This document shows positions 44,865 through 56,184 of a stretch of DNA of 64,000 nt, in pieces (position 1 is the first letter of the stretch; every line of letters begins with the position of its first letter). The position numbers and the translations under genes were made by a program. The stretch is from Liopterus haemorrhoidalis. Lineage: Eukaryota; Arthropoda; Insecta; Coleoptera; Dytiscidae. The stretch covers positions 64,788,869 through 64,852,868 of the forward strand of contig OZ020612.1 of assembly GCA_963971575.1 (NCBI GenBank). The letters run 5' to 3'. Under the pieces are notes generated by a model, which saw nothing but the letters and a program-made list of their open reading frames with translations, had not been told where the DNA came from and searched no databases.

Positions 44865-45958
44865 TAGGGATGGGAACGGTATATCGATATATCGAAAGAT
44901 CGATAATTTAGAAAAATATATCGATATTTTTATATCGATATTTGAAATGCGATATATCGCGCAAAATATCGATATTCGAACAAAATATCGGTATTCTTGT
45001 ATATTTTTTACATTTAAATATATGCTGTTTACTTTTGTAGAAACAAACTATAGGCTATTCCAAACGTTTAGGCGGAACTAATTTTTGAAATCTAGTAACT
45101 TTTATCAATTAATTCAGACTTTTGGTCATTTTGTTTAGGCTTTGAAAATCATGTTCACATTGCAAATTCTAGATTAAATTGATTGTCATTATAAAATGTC
45201 CTTTTCATTACATTTTAGTTTTTTGTCATTCTTAATAAAAATTTCCCATTTATTATTTTTTTTTTGTCTTCAAAATATGGAAAAATGTATTAAAATATTT
45301 GACATATGTCATTCGTTTCCATGGTTTCACTGTTGGAATTTTAATTTTTCACATACCAAACATGAAACATGAAATAACCCAAGCAAGGTCCCTTTTCGTG
45401 ACAGCCTAAAATAACGAAATTTCCATTTACTTCCGCCTAATCGTTTGGAATAGCCTGTAAGACGAAATTTTGATATCAATAATTTGCACCTTTGAAATTG
45501 ACATGTTGGTATTAAAAAATTATAAAAAATGTAACTTTCTTAATAATGATCATAACCAATAAATCTAAGGTCGGTTTTCGTAAGGAATATTTTTAATTGA
45601 TATTTAAAGACCGTAATACACTATAAAAGTAACCAAAAAATCTGGTTTGTCCTTACAAAAGTGAACAGCATATATATATTCAATTAAGAGAGCTGTTAAC
45701 AAGGATAATATTAGAAATTTGGTTGGTAGCTGGGTTAGTACTAACTGTAAAGTGATTGTCTGTCATTTGGCGACTTCTTTTCCCGCCAAACCAACCAAAA
45801 AATATGTAATTTATGTATCTTACATGTTACGTGTTAGTTATTTCGATATATCGAAAATATCGATATTTTTACTTCGATATATATCGAATATCGATACCAC
45901 ACTTACGATGTATCGAATCGCGCATATATCGATATTCAAAAATAAATTCCCATCCCTA
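44865..45958. mobile_element. hAT element with ATATCGATAT subterminal clusters
   Basis: TAGGGATGGGAA at the left and TTCCCATCCCTA at the right; a perfect 8-bp duplication cctagata at 44857-44864 and 45959-45966. Each end is packed with tatatcgata-type palindromes, probably transposase-binding sites. The interior (from ~45460) is shared with 28.16-28.40 kb and carries a nested MITE. No transposase frame. Confidence 0.92.
45051..45457. mobile_element. TA-flanked MITE nested in the hAT (family M)
   Basis: TAGGCTATTCCAAACGTTTA..gcggaa at the left pairs with ttccgcctaatcgtttggaa..tagcct at the right; ta flanks both sides. A shorter relative is at 60276-60482 and an end fragment at ~55130-55165. 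Probably Tc1/mariner-type; no coding. Confidence 0.75.
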
Positions 45959-45966
45959 CCTAGATA

Positions 45967-48301
45967 CAGTTAAAAACTCCAGGCACCAAAATGTCTGTTG
46001 GCAAAATTGGTAAACTAAAACTGTTTACTAAAAAACCCAAAAAATCACGAAGATCTTGCGCTACTTCAAGCTTCATATCTTCTACACAACTGTATAATCT
46101 GTCCTCCTCCATGGCTATTATACTTGGAAAACCTTTAAAGACAACTCCAAAACTTCTTCTTTCAAAAAGTTTTTGTTAACATCTTTGCAGAAAAATGCGA
46201 ACCAAATGAATTGACAAAGTCTCAAATAAAGAGTAGAACCATCTAGCGAGAAATCTTAAAGGAAACAAAAACTAGAAAGTGAAAATGGATTGGTCATACT
46301 GTGTGGGACTCTGATATATAAATATGAAATGTCACGGTTGGCTGATTTATTTATTTCATTTGTACTTACTCTGTACATCCCTCACATAATGGGTTCCAAG
46401 ACTTGCGAGCGGATCAAGTCTGGACCCCCCCTATGAGTCCGCTAGCTGGTTGCTATGATTCTTGGAAGGATTAAGGGTTGTTTCAATTAAACTCAACATT
46501 TTAGCTAACCTACTTTAATTACGATTACGGTTTAAATATTTACATGATTACACTAGACTTACAATTACGTCGATACAGCTAAATCCAAATACACAGTCAC
46601 ACACACTAGACACACTTTACACCAAACACTAATTTAACCACTGGACACCACAGTCCTGACTGACATCCTCTAAAACCATTTATCTCTCACATGTCTTTAG
46701 CTGGGCACTACACTAACGTTCATACGGAATTACTTGTTACATTTTACTAGTCCAACCGAACACCCTAAATGACTCTAACCCATGGTTAACAAAATCTCAC
46801 ACTAATTAAAAAAACACGACTTAACTTCACGACGGTTTAAAATGAACTCTACTTAAACATGGTCTTAACCATGCGACGGTTTAAGCTCAACTCCTTTAAA
46901 CATATTAACGTTATGACGGTTTAACATCTACTCCCTCAAAAAACATCGCTACTCTAAAATGCTTATATCGCCCAACTGTTAAATGTCATTTAACACCTCT
47001 TGATTATCAGTCTTGTACTATCTTAAAATTCATAATTTATTGGTGATAACTCAGATAAATATCCCATTAGAAAAATAGCCGAAATCATAATATTTATATC
47101 TCAGACAAAAATTAATTATTATTTATGTGCTTATGGTTGACGTATATTTATTTAACACAATAATTTACGATTCACTTTTCATGTTCCCTTGACAAAGTGT
47201 CAAGTTAAAATAATAAACAAATCTACCGTTATCTTAAATGCCCTTTCTAAGCAATAGATTATTTTTGTATCGTTTAACAGATTAAATATTTTACTCTAAT
47301 TGAATGATTATAATGAATTTATTTATGAAATTTTATTTATGAAATAATACCAAAATTACCTCCCTTACAATACTGTGTGGATGGAATGTGATGATGTTAC
47401 TAGGTAGCCTTGGAATAGAACCCTCAAGAGAATCGACGCAGAGATCGCCCTGCAAACTACAGGATTTTGGATTTAATATCCTGAAAGGAAATTAAATAAT
47501 TCGAGTAGCCATTATTCCTAATTGTTAAAGAATCATAGTAACCAGTTAGCAATGAGCTACTTTCTCATTTGTTTTAAAACAACACAATTTTCTTTAAGAG
47601 AATTTGTAAAAGTAAGAAAATTCCTTTTTTTTGTGTAAACAAATAACAAAACTAAACTCTTTTCTTTTAAAACGTTGTTAGCAGTCTCTCAATGTGTGAA
47701 AGATGTTTTCTCCCTGTTCACCATTCTCTGTTAGTAGTATAACCCCCGCTTTCTTATGTTTGCTAAAACAACACTCTGTAAGATTTACAAGATAAGGAAC
47801 TCCCTAATTTGATTACTCAACGACACAAGTGAGACCGTTGTCAACTAACTTTTACTCCCTCCTTGTCGGCAGCACCGTCGTTCGTATAGGTGGCACCACT
47901 GGACCTACAGGACGAACAGCAGGGTTAATTATTCCCTAAGGATACTAAGGAAATTATCCTGACCCTTAGGAGTATTAGTGTTGCTTTAAAAATTAATATA
48001 TTACTATGTTGGTATAAATCACAAATTAAAATAGTTTCTTATTTAACCTGCAGTGACATACCTACGTTTGTTTCTTCTAAAGGGGCAGATTTCTTCTTTT
48101 CTTATAAGTATATTTTTTACAGAACAGTTATGTTTCACATACTTGAGGGCTATATATAGGCCAGAAGTAGTAATTTTAAAAATTAAATGGTATTTATAAA
48201 AAACTATAATTCAAAAACGGTTTAAAAGACGTCCGGTTTGAATTTTTTAAATTCTTACACCTTTTCTGTACTATAAAAAAAACGGGGCCCCAATGCCCTA
48301 T
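45967..48301. other. unannotated region with a short degenerate tandem repeat
   Basis: No recognised gene; frames at 45991-46179 are basic and Ser-rich but unidentified. Around 46820-46945 three diverged ~40-45-bp units repeat gacggtttaa..aactc..ttaaacat (gacggtttaa at 46831, 46875, 46915). 46380-46460 and 47860-47960 are less AT-rich but featureless. Confidence 0.5.
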
Positions 48302-48610
48302 ATACAGGGTGTTTGTTTGGAACGCCACAACTCGAATAACTCCTTTATTTTAACAGATACAAAAAATTCTTCAAAAGAACAATTAAACTAGACAAAAGGG
48401 CCCACTTAAGGACTATAATAATTCTGCATCACTTCCGGTTTCAGCGGCAATTGTTTCAACTTTTTATCTAGCGTAGGGAATCGGTACTTTAATTTATTTT
48501 TTTTCTTGAAAGTACATTAAATCAGCTTTACAAGCATATCAGAATATCATACTTTAATTTTAACCATTTCAAAATGGCGACCATTTATTTACAAAATAAT
48601 AAATAACAAA

Positions 48611-49675
48611 AATTGATGTGAAGTGTGAATTTTCACACATTGCAAGGTTTCGCAGGTATATAATAAGTGAAGGCGGCATGCTGAGTGTGTAGGACAAATT
48701 TTGCTTTGTAGTAACCACGGCAAAATGAACGATCTTTTTAAAATAATTTATCGTCTGTTAATCTCAGAGCTTTAAAAACAAATTTTATGTTAAAATATTT
48801 TTTTGTTAATTTTAATTCGAATACCTAATATCATTATTTAGGTTTCTAAATAAGTGCAGTATTTTTTTTTATATAACAAGGTTCATTAATATTTGAAAAT
48901 TGGGCCTATGGCTTTCATTGGTTGTCTTAAATCATACGCTCCGCCCCTCTGGCTTCGTATAAATGACACAGAATGAAAATATAATTCCAATCGGTTATTA
49001 AATTTACGCTCTTGAAAATTAAATTCAAAATGTACTAAAATATAATTAGAATTTTAACAAATTAATTTAAACATAATAAATATGAAAAAAAAAAACAAAA
49101 AATAAAATTGACTCCACAAGCCAGGAACGAACCTGTGTAGTGAATAACGATCCTGTGTGGTTGTCGAGCAACTGAGCCACTAGACCACCAAATGCTTATC
49201 AACTTAGTGTGTTATAAGAGTATAACATGTGTGCATCGTCAACAAAAAAACACAAAAAATGCATTATTTTCCGAAAACATAATCTGATCAAAAATTCCTG
49301 TTGTACTATTCCGGTTCACACCATTATACATTACTTAGAATTTTTTCACATTTTTAGTTTAAACCATCTGGGCTACAGGGTGTGGGACAAAAATTTTTTT
49401 GCACAATTTTGGCAAAAATCGCCTCAAAATAATTTATTTTGCAAAAATTAAATTTTGATCGTTAATCCACGTACTAAGGGTTTTCATTTGATACCCTACT
49501 CAGAATTTAAAAAAAATATTTTTTTTTTTTCGATGAGCACATATTTGTTTATAATTTTAGGGGGATATGTTTTTTAGATGTTTTAGTATTTTTCCTATGT
49601 GCGGGTCAAAAAGTTGTACAAGCATGCCAATTTTCAACTCTCTACGTTTAGCCGTTTGGCTACAATTTTTACCGA

Positions 49676-49709
<34 letters not shown>

Positions 49710-49761
49710 GACAAAATGACGGTATAAGGGTTTTTTGGTCATACCTACAAAACCCTAAAAA
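48611..49761 (-). mobile_element. HINE-1 copy I
   Basis: Minus-strand copy, closely similar to copy J throughout, including a chimeric 3' part: the outermost ~150 bp is the B/C type (gaaggcggcatgctgagtgt), continuing into the A/D type (aggtttctaaataagtgcag, CCAAT and GC-box motifs). (GTCT)n at 49676-49709; core at 49112-49190. Inserted between the transposase remains and one inverted repeat of its host element. Confidence 0.85.
49112..49190 (-). other. tRNA-like core of HINE-1 copy I
   Basis: Minus strand: GTGGTCTAGTGGCTCAGTTG then CTCGACAACC (A-box-like) and CACAGGTTCGTTCCTGGC (B-box-like, inside a 4-5-bp stem CAGG/CCTG). Near-identical to the core of copy J. Confidence 0.65.
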
Positions 49762-49857
49762 TTGTAGAAACTAAGTAATAAAAAGATATAACTTTATGTA
49801 ACTAGGAAAAACAATAAAACAAAATATGACTAAAGTTAGTAATAAACTAAGCAAAAT

Positions 49858-50116
49858 TTACAAATGTTTAATATGACCGCCGTTGTTATCCATACATTTT
49901 CTCATTAGTAATAAAAACTCTTCCATTACATTTAAAACGGTATACTCTTGAATTTCCCTTAGGCTGTTCTTACCCTATATTCTAAGTCTTCTAACCTTTA
50001 CCTTCAGGATACCTTTCTTGATAGAGTTGCTGGGCCCTAACATAATTTATTTGACATTCCCCGAATATCAGAACCATATCTGTCATTTCTTCATGTGAAT
50101 AACGTACAGAAGCCAT
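49858..50116 (-). pseudogene. transposase with DUF4817-type N-terminus, middle deleted
   Basis: From Met at 50116: MASVRYSHEEMTDMVLIFGE, CQINYVRAQQLYQERYPEGK, then stops, then directly VLNVMEEFLLLMRKCMDNNG-type C-terminus ending GGHIKHL and stop at 49858. The start matches the helix-turn-helix (Y-x-x-E-E-M-x-D-M-x-x-x-Y-G-E-C; A-x-x-L-Y-x-x-R-Y-P) and the end matches N-N-G-G-H-I-x-x-L of the same transposases. ~250 catalytic residues between are gone. Confidence 0.8.
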
Positions 50117-50535
50117 AATTACAAACGATTTGATGTTATCACCTTCAATATTAAACTCGTACTAACAGGCACAAAAATTTGCAGGTTTTATTTGGGTTTT
50201 TTATGTAACAAAATCATTTTCAATGCTTGCTATGTTTGTACGATTTGTTATTTATTATTTTGTAAATAAATTGTCGCCATTTTGAAATGGTTAAAATTAA
50301 AGTATGATATTTTGATATCCTTGTAAAGCTGATTTAATGTACTTTCAAGAAAAAATAAATAAATAAAGTACCGATTCCCTATGCTAGATAAAGAGTTGAA
50401 ACAATTTCAACTGAAACCGGAAGTGATGCAGAATTCTTATTATAGTCCTTAAGTGTGCCCTTTCATCTAGTTTAACTTTTCTTTTGAAGAATTTGTTGTA
50501 TCTCTTAAAATAAAGGAGTTATTCTTAACTTTTTT

Positions 50536-51041
50536 TCCAGATTTGTTTAGCCAGATTTGGAAATATTCAGAATTTTGAACGGCAATATCTCAAAATTGAA
50601 AAATGATAGAGGCTGCATACCAGCGGTTCTTTGACAGTACGGTAATGTGCCGCTACACACCGGTTGTAAAGCACTGTTCTAGACATATTTTAGACTGTTG
50701 TTCAAGTAGAGAGCAGAATATTATTTTCATTATATCAATTTTAAATTGATCAATTATATCAATTGGTATATGGGCGCCATCATGATCAATAAATAATAAA
50801 ATTAAAGGGTACAAAGGTTGAGATTCAATAAATCTAAATGTTGGCTAACAAAATATTCCATTCGTAATTTCAGTAGTACGACCCTGACAATTTTTTTGTC
50901 TTGTTTTATACTTAATGAGGCGCAAATAGCTATCAGCGCCAAACAATTTAACTAAATAAATAAAAACATGCCGTATTAAACTAGAATATTATTTAGAAGT
51001 TAGAATATATAAATCTATAAATATTAGTATTTTAAACATTG
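50536..51041. other. unannotated sequence
   Basis: No gene or repeat recognised. Confidence 0.4.
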
Positions 51042-52768
51042 TTATACAATACTTCGGCAACCATATTGATGTCTTGTAGTCGTTAGGGGATAAATCAGGT
51101 GAATACGGGTAATATTAATTAGATGTTTTTTCTCCTTCAAATAATCAATTGTTTGACGTGCTGTGTGGGAGCCATGATGAAGAATGATGCGACGTTTTTG
51201 GTTGTTTTTCCGGATTTTGACGATGACTTCTGGCAAACAAATTGTTGCATACCATTCAGTATTAACTGTTCTCCGATCCTCTAAAGGAATGGTTGCGACA
51301 TCCGAAGAAACAAACAACTTTTGTGGGTTTCGTTTCATCTTGGAAGACAGTGGATTGTTCCTTAGTTTCCGGTTCATATGAATAAAGTTTCGTCACCTGT
51401 AACGATGTTGTATACGGATTTTGCAGTGCCTAGGTTAAATTTTTTATCATTCCCTTTCACTAGTCAACACGAGCCTTTTTTTGAGCTTCTAAATGTTCAT
51501 GCAAAATCCAATGTATTGCAGTCTGCGATATGCCAAAGGATGCCTCTATCTCACAGTAGGTCACATCAGTGGCGTAGCTAGGGGGGGCAGGGGGGGACAT
51601 ATGTCACCGGGCGCCACGTTAGGGGGCGCCAAAATGAGTATTAAAACTAATTATTTAATTTTATTTTGATGTAAACTAATGTATCCCAAATGCCTTTGCA
51701 AGATTGAATTTTAGAGCTCCACAAATATCTTCATTACAAACTTGTTGGCAAGCATGATTTTGGCGCCCCCATTGAGCATTAAGGGGCGCCTTTTTACTCA
51801 TAAATAAATGACACATCCACAATGGATGATTGCTGATGGCGTTTTTTTTTTTTTTTAAACAAAGATCGTTCGGATTCAAATATTATTCTTCATAATACTG
51901 AAAGACGAGAAAATAAAGACGATAACTGTCGTTTCGATCCATTAGAATTCCACCACTGGTTTATACTTAACTTATTAATTTGTTATTAATTATAAATGTA
52001 GCAAATAAGTTGTTGTTTTAAATAATATTTTAAATCTAGCTAATTTTTCGGTAACTATATTTTATTTTACTTGTATTTACCTTTCATACTTAGTCAAGAT
52101 TTTATTAAATATTTTTTTAAAATAATATTGACCTCAAATTATAATATTTTATGAAGTTAATAACAATTTTTACTGCAAAATATTTAAAATATCTGTCGTA
52201 TGTTAATCCTACTTTGTTCGCAGTACTTACGAATTTTTATGACTTTATTATTATTATTTTTTTTAGTAAAGTATAGACATAACATTATTTTATAACTTTT
52301 AACTGTACATCTCTTACAAGTTTCTTGTAGGTTCTTCTCAGTTGCGTAGCGTTGGGGGGTAAGGGGGACAAATTACCTGGGCGCCAAAATTAAGAACTAT
52401 AAGGTGATTTTCAATTATGGGCGCTTATTTAACTGGTTGTCCCCGGGCGCAGGAATACCACGCTACGCCAATGGGTCACATGCCCATTTTCTTCAATAAT
52501 TGTGCACAGCATCGATGTTTTTTTGAATCACAACCGATTTTACAGCGTACACAGTACTGACATATATTGCCTTCTCTCTCAACATTCCTTTCCACACAAT
52601 CGTCACTGTTGTTAGCATGCGAATAGCGCATCCTTTACTTAACCATCCTAGGTTAGGGGTGTAATATACCCTCGAAGGTGTGACAAATCCGCAACCCAAC
52701 ACTGCGCAAGAAGAGAGAATATTTTCAAAACTGTATGTATTATACAATTCAATTTCCACTGGGAGCAA
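51042..52768 (-). pseudogene. mariner transposase pseudogene split by a hAT MITE
   Basis: Minus strand in order: VYAVKSVVIQKNIDAVHN, a frameshift, IIEENGHVTYCEIEASFGIS (helix-turn-helix) then QTAIHWILHEHLEAQKK, ..NRKLRNNPLSSKMKR, VATIPLEDRRTVNTEWYATI, CLPEVIVKI, RIILHHG..SHTARQTIDYL, and in another frame PYSPDLSPNDYKTSIWL. This is the mariner DD34D order. The usual HHDN is HHG, so the second catalytic Asp is lost. A 907-bp hAT MITE interrupts ..ENGHVTYC.. and HINE-1 copy J truncates the 5' side. Confidence 0.88.
51567..52473. mobile_element. hAT MITE inside the mariner pseudogene
   Basis: CAGTGGCGTAGCTAGG at the left and CACGCTACGCCAATG at the right, with inverted gggcgcc blocks in each end; perfect 8-bp duplication ggtcacat (51559-51566, 52474-52481). 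Removing it with one duplication copy restores the mariner frame across the junction, confirming boundaries to the base. The AT-rich interior is non-coding. Confidence 0.95.
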
Positions 52769-52820
52769 TTTTTAGGGTTTTGTAGGTATGACCAAAAAAC
52801 CCTTATACCGTCATTTTGTC

Positions 52821-52874
<54 letters not shown>

Positions 52875-53940
52875 TCGGTAAAAATTGTAGCCAAACGGCT
52901 AAACCTAGAGAGTTGAAAATTGGCATGCTTGTACAACTTTTTGACCCGCACATAGGAAAAATACTAAAACATCTAAAAATCATATCCCCCTAAAAATATA
53001 AACAAATATGTGCTCATCGAAAAAAAAAATATTTTTTTTAAATTCTGAGTAGGGTATCAAATGAAAACCCTTAGTACGTGGATTAACGATCAAAATTTAA
53101 TTTTTGCAAAATAAATTATTTTGAGGCGATTTTTGCCAAAATTGTGCAAAAAAATTTTTGTTCCACACCCTGTAGCCCAGATGGTTTAAACTAAAAATGT
53201 GAAAAAATTCTAAGTAATGTATAATGGTGTGAACCGGAATAGTACAACAGGAATTTTTGATCAGATTATGTTTTCGGAAAATAACGCATTTTTTTGTGTT
53301 TTTTGGTTGACGATGCATACATGTTATACTCTTATAACACATTAAGTTGATAAGCATTTGGTGGTCTAGTGGCTCAGTTGCTCGACAACCACACAGGATC
53401 GTTATCCACTACACAGGTTCGTTCCTGGCTTGTGGAGTCAATTTTATTTATTTTTTTTTTTTTTCATATTTATTATGTTTAAATTAATTTGTTAAAATTC
53501 TAGTTATATTTTAGCACATTTTGAATTTAATTTTCAAGAGCGTAAATTTAATAACCAATTGGAATTATATTTTCATTCTGTGTCATTTATACGAAGACAG
53601 AGGGGCGGAGCGTATGATTTAAGACAACCAATGAAAGCCATAGGCCCAATTTTCAAAATCTTAATGAACCTTGTTATATAAAAAAAATACTGCACTTATT
53701 TAGAAACCTAAATAATGATATTAGGTATTCGAATTAAAATTAACAAAAAAATATTTTAACATAAAATTTGTTTTTAAAGCTCTGAGATTAACAGACGATA
53801 AATTATTTTAAAAAGATCGTTCATTTTGCCGTGGTTACTACAAAGCAAAATTTGTCCTACACACTCAGCATGCCGCCTTCACTTATTATATACCTGCGAA
53901 ACCCTGCAATGTGTGAAAATTCACACTTCACATCAATTTT
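52769..53940 (+). mobile_element. HINE-1 copy J
   Basis: Plus-strand partner of copy I. Starts caatttttagggttttgtag, then the longest GTCT tract of the family (~13 units, 52821-52874), the 5' block, a core at 53360-53438, the promoter-like segment (ggggcgg, ccaatga, tatataaaa), the chimeric 3' part and the palindrome gtgtgaaaattcacac. With copy I it forms a ~1.15-kb inverted repeat around a 3.0-kb loop. Confidence 0.87.
53360..53438 (+). other. tRNA-like core of HINE-1 copy J
   Basis: GTGGTCTAGTGGCTCAGTTG then CTCGACAACC, and CACAGGTTCGTTCCTGGC: A- and B-box-like, ~45 bases apart. Same type as copy I, with few substitutions. Confidence 0.65.
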
Positions 53941-54492
53941 TATTTGTGTTGCTAAAAAAGAGATCAAAACATATTCCCAATTTAGTTTTGGCAGAGTACA
54001 GTGCACATATGTGGTCTGTTCTTGCGTAATAAAATAAACCTCCAACAGTGTTTAAGTATGTTAAATCCATAAAGTAGTATAACGATTCCCTCTGTGGGTA
54101 AACATCAGTGTAACTGAGACCACTGTATTTATGTAGTTCCGGGCGTAACAAGCTCACGGCGTTAACTACGGTCGCTAATAGACAAAGTTGCAACCAAGAC
54201 ATCAAACTCACTGCCAGGCCTAATTGTATCATGCCAGAAATTATATTATCATTACAATTAAGTTTAAATCTTAGAAAGTTTTGATTTTCTCAGATCCTCT
54301 GGGATATATCATATTAATGATGACGTTCAAACTTTACTATTTCAAACTAAAAAGACGATGGTTGTGGCATTTAAAATAATGAAAGATACCAAACGTAATT
54401 ATGTCATTTTAAACCATTTTCAAATAACGACGTACTGCGCATATAAAAAAAAAATCAGCTGTCAAAAAAGAAATCAAAGTAATTGTATAATA
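53941..54492. other. unannotated sequence
   Basis: Overlapping frames near 53830-54230 partly lie in HINE-1 copy J and are not convincing. Near 54455 cagctgtcaaa recalls a HINE-2 end. Confidence 0.4.
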
Positions 54493-54500
54493 GTATATTC

Positions 54501-55017
54501 CAGGGCTTCGAACCGGAACTGAACCGAAAACCGAAAAAAACCGTTATTTTTGTCGGAACAAAAACCGGAACTGAACCGAAAAAAAATTTCGGTTTATTTC
54601 GGTTCAGATAATGGTTATGTGAGTGAATATAAATTACATTTTATTTAACATTATTTTTTAAACTGATGAGCAGAAAACAATCGTAATTTTTCTGACAAGT
54701 AAAAAAGAAATTGCGATTCTATTATTTCAGGGGAGGGGGGAACGCCCAGAACCCCCCCCCCCTGGCAGCAGCCTTGGTATGATTATTACAAAATAAAGAA
54801 TAAAATGTTCTTCTAAATTATAGTAGAAAATAAATTTCTAATACAAATAAAAGCATTTAAAAATTTATCACTCGGAACTGAAACGAAACCCAAAAAAAAA
54901 AAACGTTTTTTTTGCCGAAACGAAAAAAAAACGAAATCCGGAACCAAACTGATATATATTTTTTTAATTGAACCGGAAAGAAAACCGAAACGAAAAAAAT
55001 AACGATTCGAAGCCTTG
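54501..55017. mobile_element. left hAT MITE of the composite
   Basis: CAGGGCTTCGAACCGGAACT at the left, ..aacgattcgaagccttg at the right. Both ends contain arrays of gaaccgaaaa/ggaacgaaaa motifs. The middle holds gggaggggggaacgcccaga followed by a C run and ends with aaataaaagcatttaaaaat, shared with the right copy. Confidence 0.85.
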
Positions 55018-55300
55018 TAATAAATTTTAAAAAACATTTTAAAATTTTTATATTTAAAAATGCTGTGCACTGTCGGGATCCATTTATTGTTTATACATTT
55101 ATTGTTAAAATACAGAACTACGCAAAAGCAATTTAGTTCCGCGTAAACGTTTAAAATAGCCTATAATGCTAATACTGGTTAACAAAATTATTATAAATTT
55201 AAAAAATATTTTTAAATTTTTATATTTAAATTGCTGTGTATTGTCGTGGACCATTTATTGTTTACGCAATACAGAACTACGCAAAAAAATCCACATTAAA
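55018..55300. repeat. diverged direct duplication inside the composite
   Basis: Two ~110-bp units (from ~55018 and ~55190) share tttttatattta.., gctgtg.a.tgtcg, ccatttattgttta and acagaactacgcaaaa. An end fragment of family M (ttccgcgtaaacgtttaaaa) separates them. Confidence 0.65.
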
Positions 55301-55644
55301 ATTTTCATTAGCGAAACTAATTAAGAGGATTAATTTCTCTGCTTAAGCCTTTATTTGATAATATTGGTAGACATTACGTCATTAATCCTTCCAAATATTT
55401 CTCGTTCACAATCGTTCATGAAACGTTCAACGTAACGTTCAAGTAACAACACATGTTGACCAGTGCATTTTTTGTATAAAATACCCTTAAATTAATAACT
55501 ACCCTAAGCGCTAGTAGCCATAAATGCTGTGTGTGCACATTTTTACCAGTTTTATAAAAAGTAAAATTTGAAAAAGTGCAATAGTGATGAAACAAGTTGA
55601 GTGTCTATTGAAGGGTTAAGGAGGGACATCCTGTACTGAGTCGA

Positions 55645-56184
55645 CATCCCTTGGGAGCTAATAGCCAAAGATGCTGCACACCATTTTCTCAAAATTAAAA
55701 AATTCTGTGGATTTAAATTTTTTAGTAAGTATTGTACAGGTAAATTTTATGTTTTTTCGATTGAATATTTTTAATAGCTGTAAGTATGTACATATGTTCC
55801 TTGGGCGCTAATAGCAGAAAATGCTACACACCATTTTCTTAAATTTACAAAAATTCTGTGGATTTAAATTTTTTTGTAAGTATTGTGAATTTTTGGAATG
55901 TTTTTACGTCTCAATATTTTTAACAGCTCTAAGTAAGTTTGTATGTTCTTTGGGCGCTAATAGCCTAAAGTGCAGTACACCATTTTTTCAAATATCAAAA
56001 ATTCTGTGAAATTTAAATGTGTTCTAAGTATTGTGAAGATAAATTTTTGGAATGTTTTTTCCATTCAATATTTTTAATAGCTCTAAGTAAGTTCGAATGT
56101 TCTTTGGGAGCTACTAGCCAAAGATGCAGCATACCATTTTTTCAAATTTTAAAAAAATCTGGATTTTAAATATTGTTCTACACC
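55645..56184. repeat. ~151-bp tandem array, four units
   Basis: Units start at ~55648, 55799, 55949 and 56102 with cyttgggcgctaatagcc, then caccatttt, ttctgtggatttaaattt, gtaagtattgtgaa, ttggaatgtttttt and ttcaatatttttaatagctc. Part of a fifth unit resumes at ~56530-56600 after an insertion. Minisatellite-like; no coding. Confidence 0.85.

Larger units (their letters stand above)
48302..50535 (-). mobile_element. DNA transposon with ~300-bp inverted repeats, hollowed out
   Basis: 48340-48600 and 50265-50530 are inverted copies of each other (taactcctttattttaa.., cttccggtttcagcgg / caactgaaaccggaag, ccatttcaaaatggcga / cgccattttgaaatgg). The left end starts tatacagggtgtttgt; the matching right terminus seems lost. 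Inside are the two ends of a transposase gene and HINE-1 copy I. Probably a Tc1/mariner-related family with a DUF4817-type helix-turn-helix domain. Confidence 0.7.

Noticed and set aside
44880..45010. ATATCGATAT clusters considered as an insulator or transcription-factor array
   Set aside because: They lie symmetrically inside both ends of a hAT with an exact 8-bp duplication, so transposase binding is the simpler explanation.
9783..53438. HINE-1 cores considered as functional tRNA genes
   Set aside because: A- and B-box similarity is good but acceptor and anticodon stems are poor by eye. They are reported as tRNA-like only.
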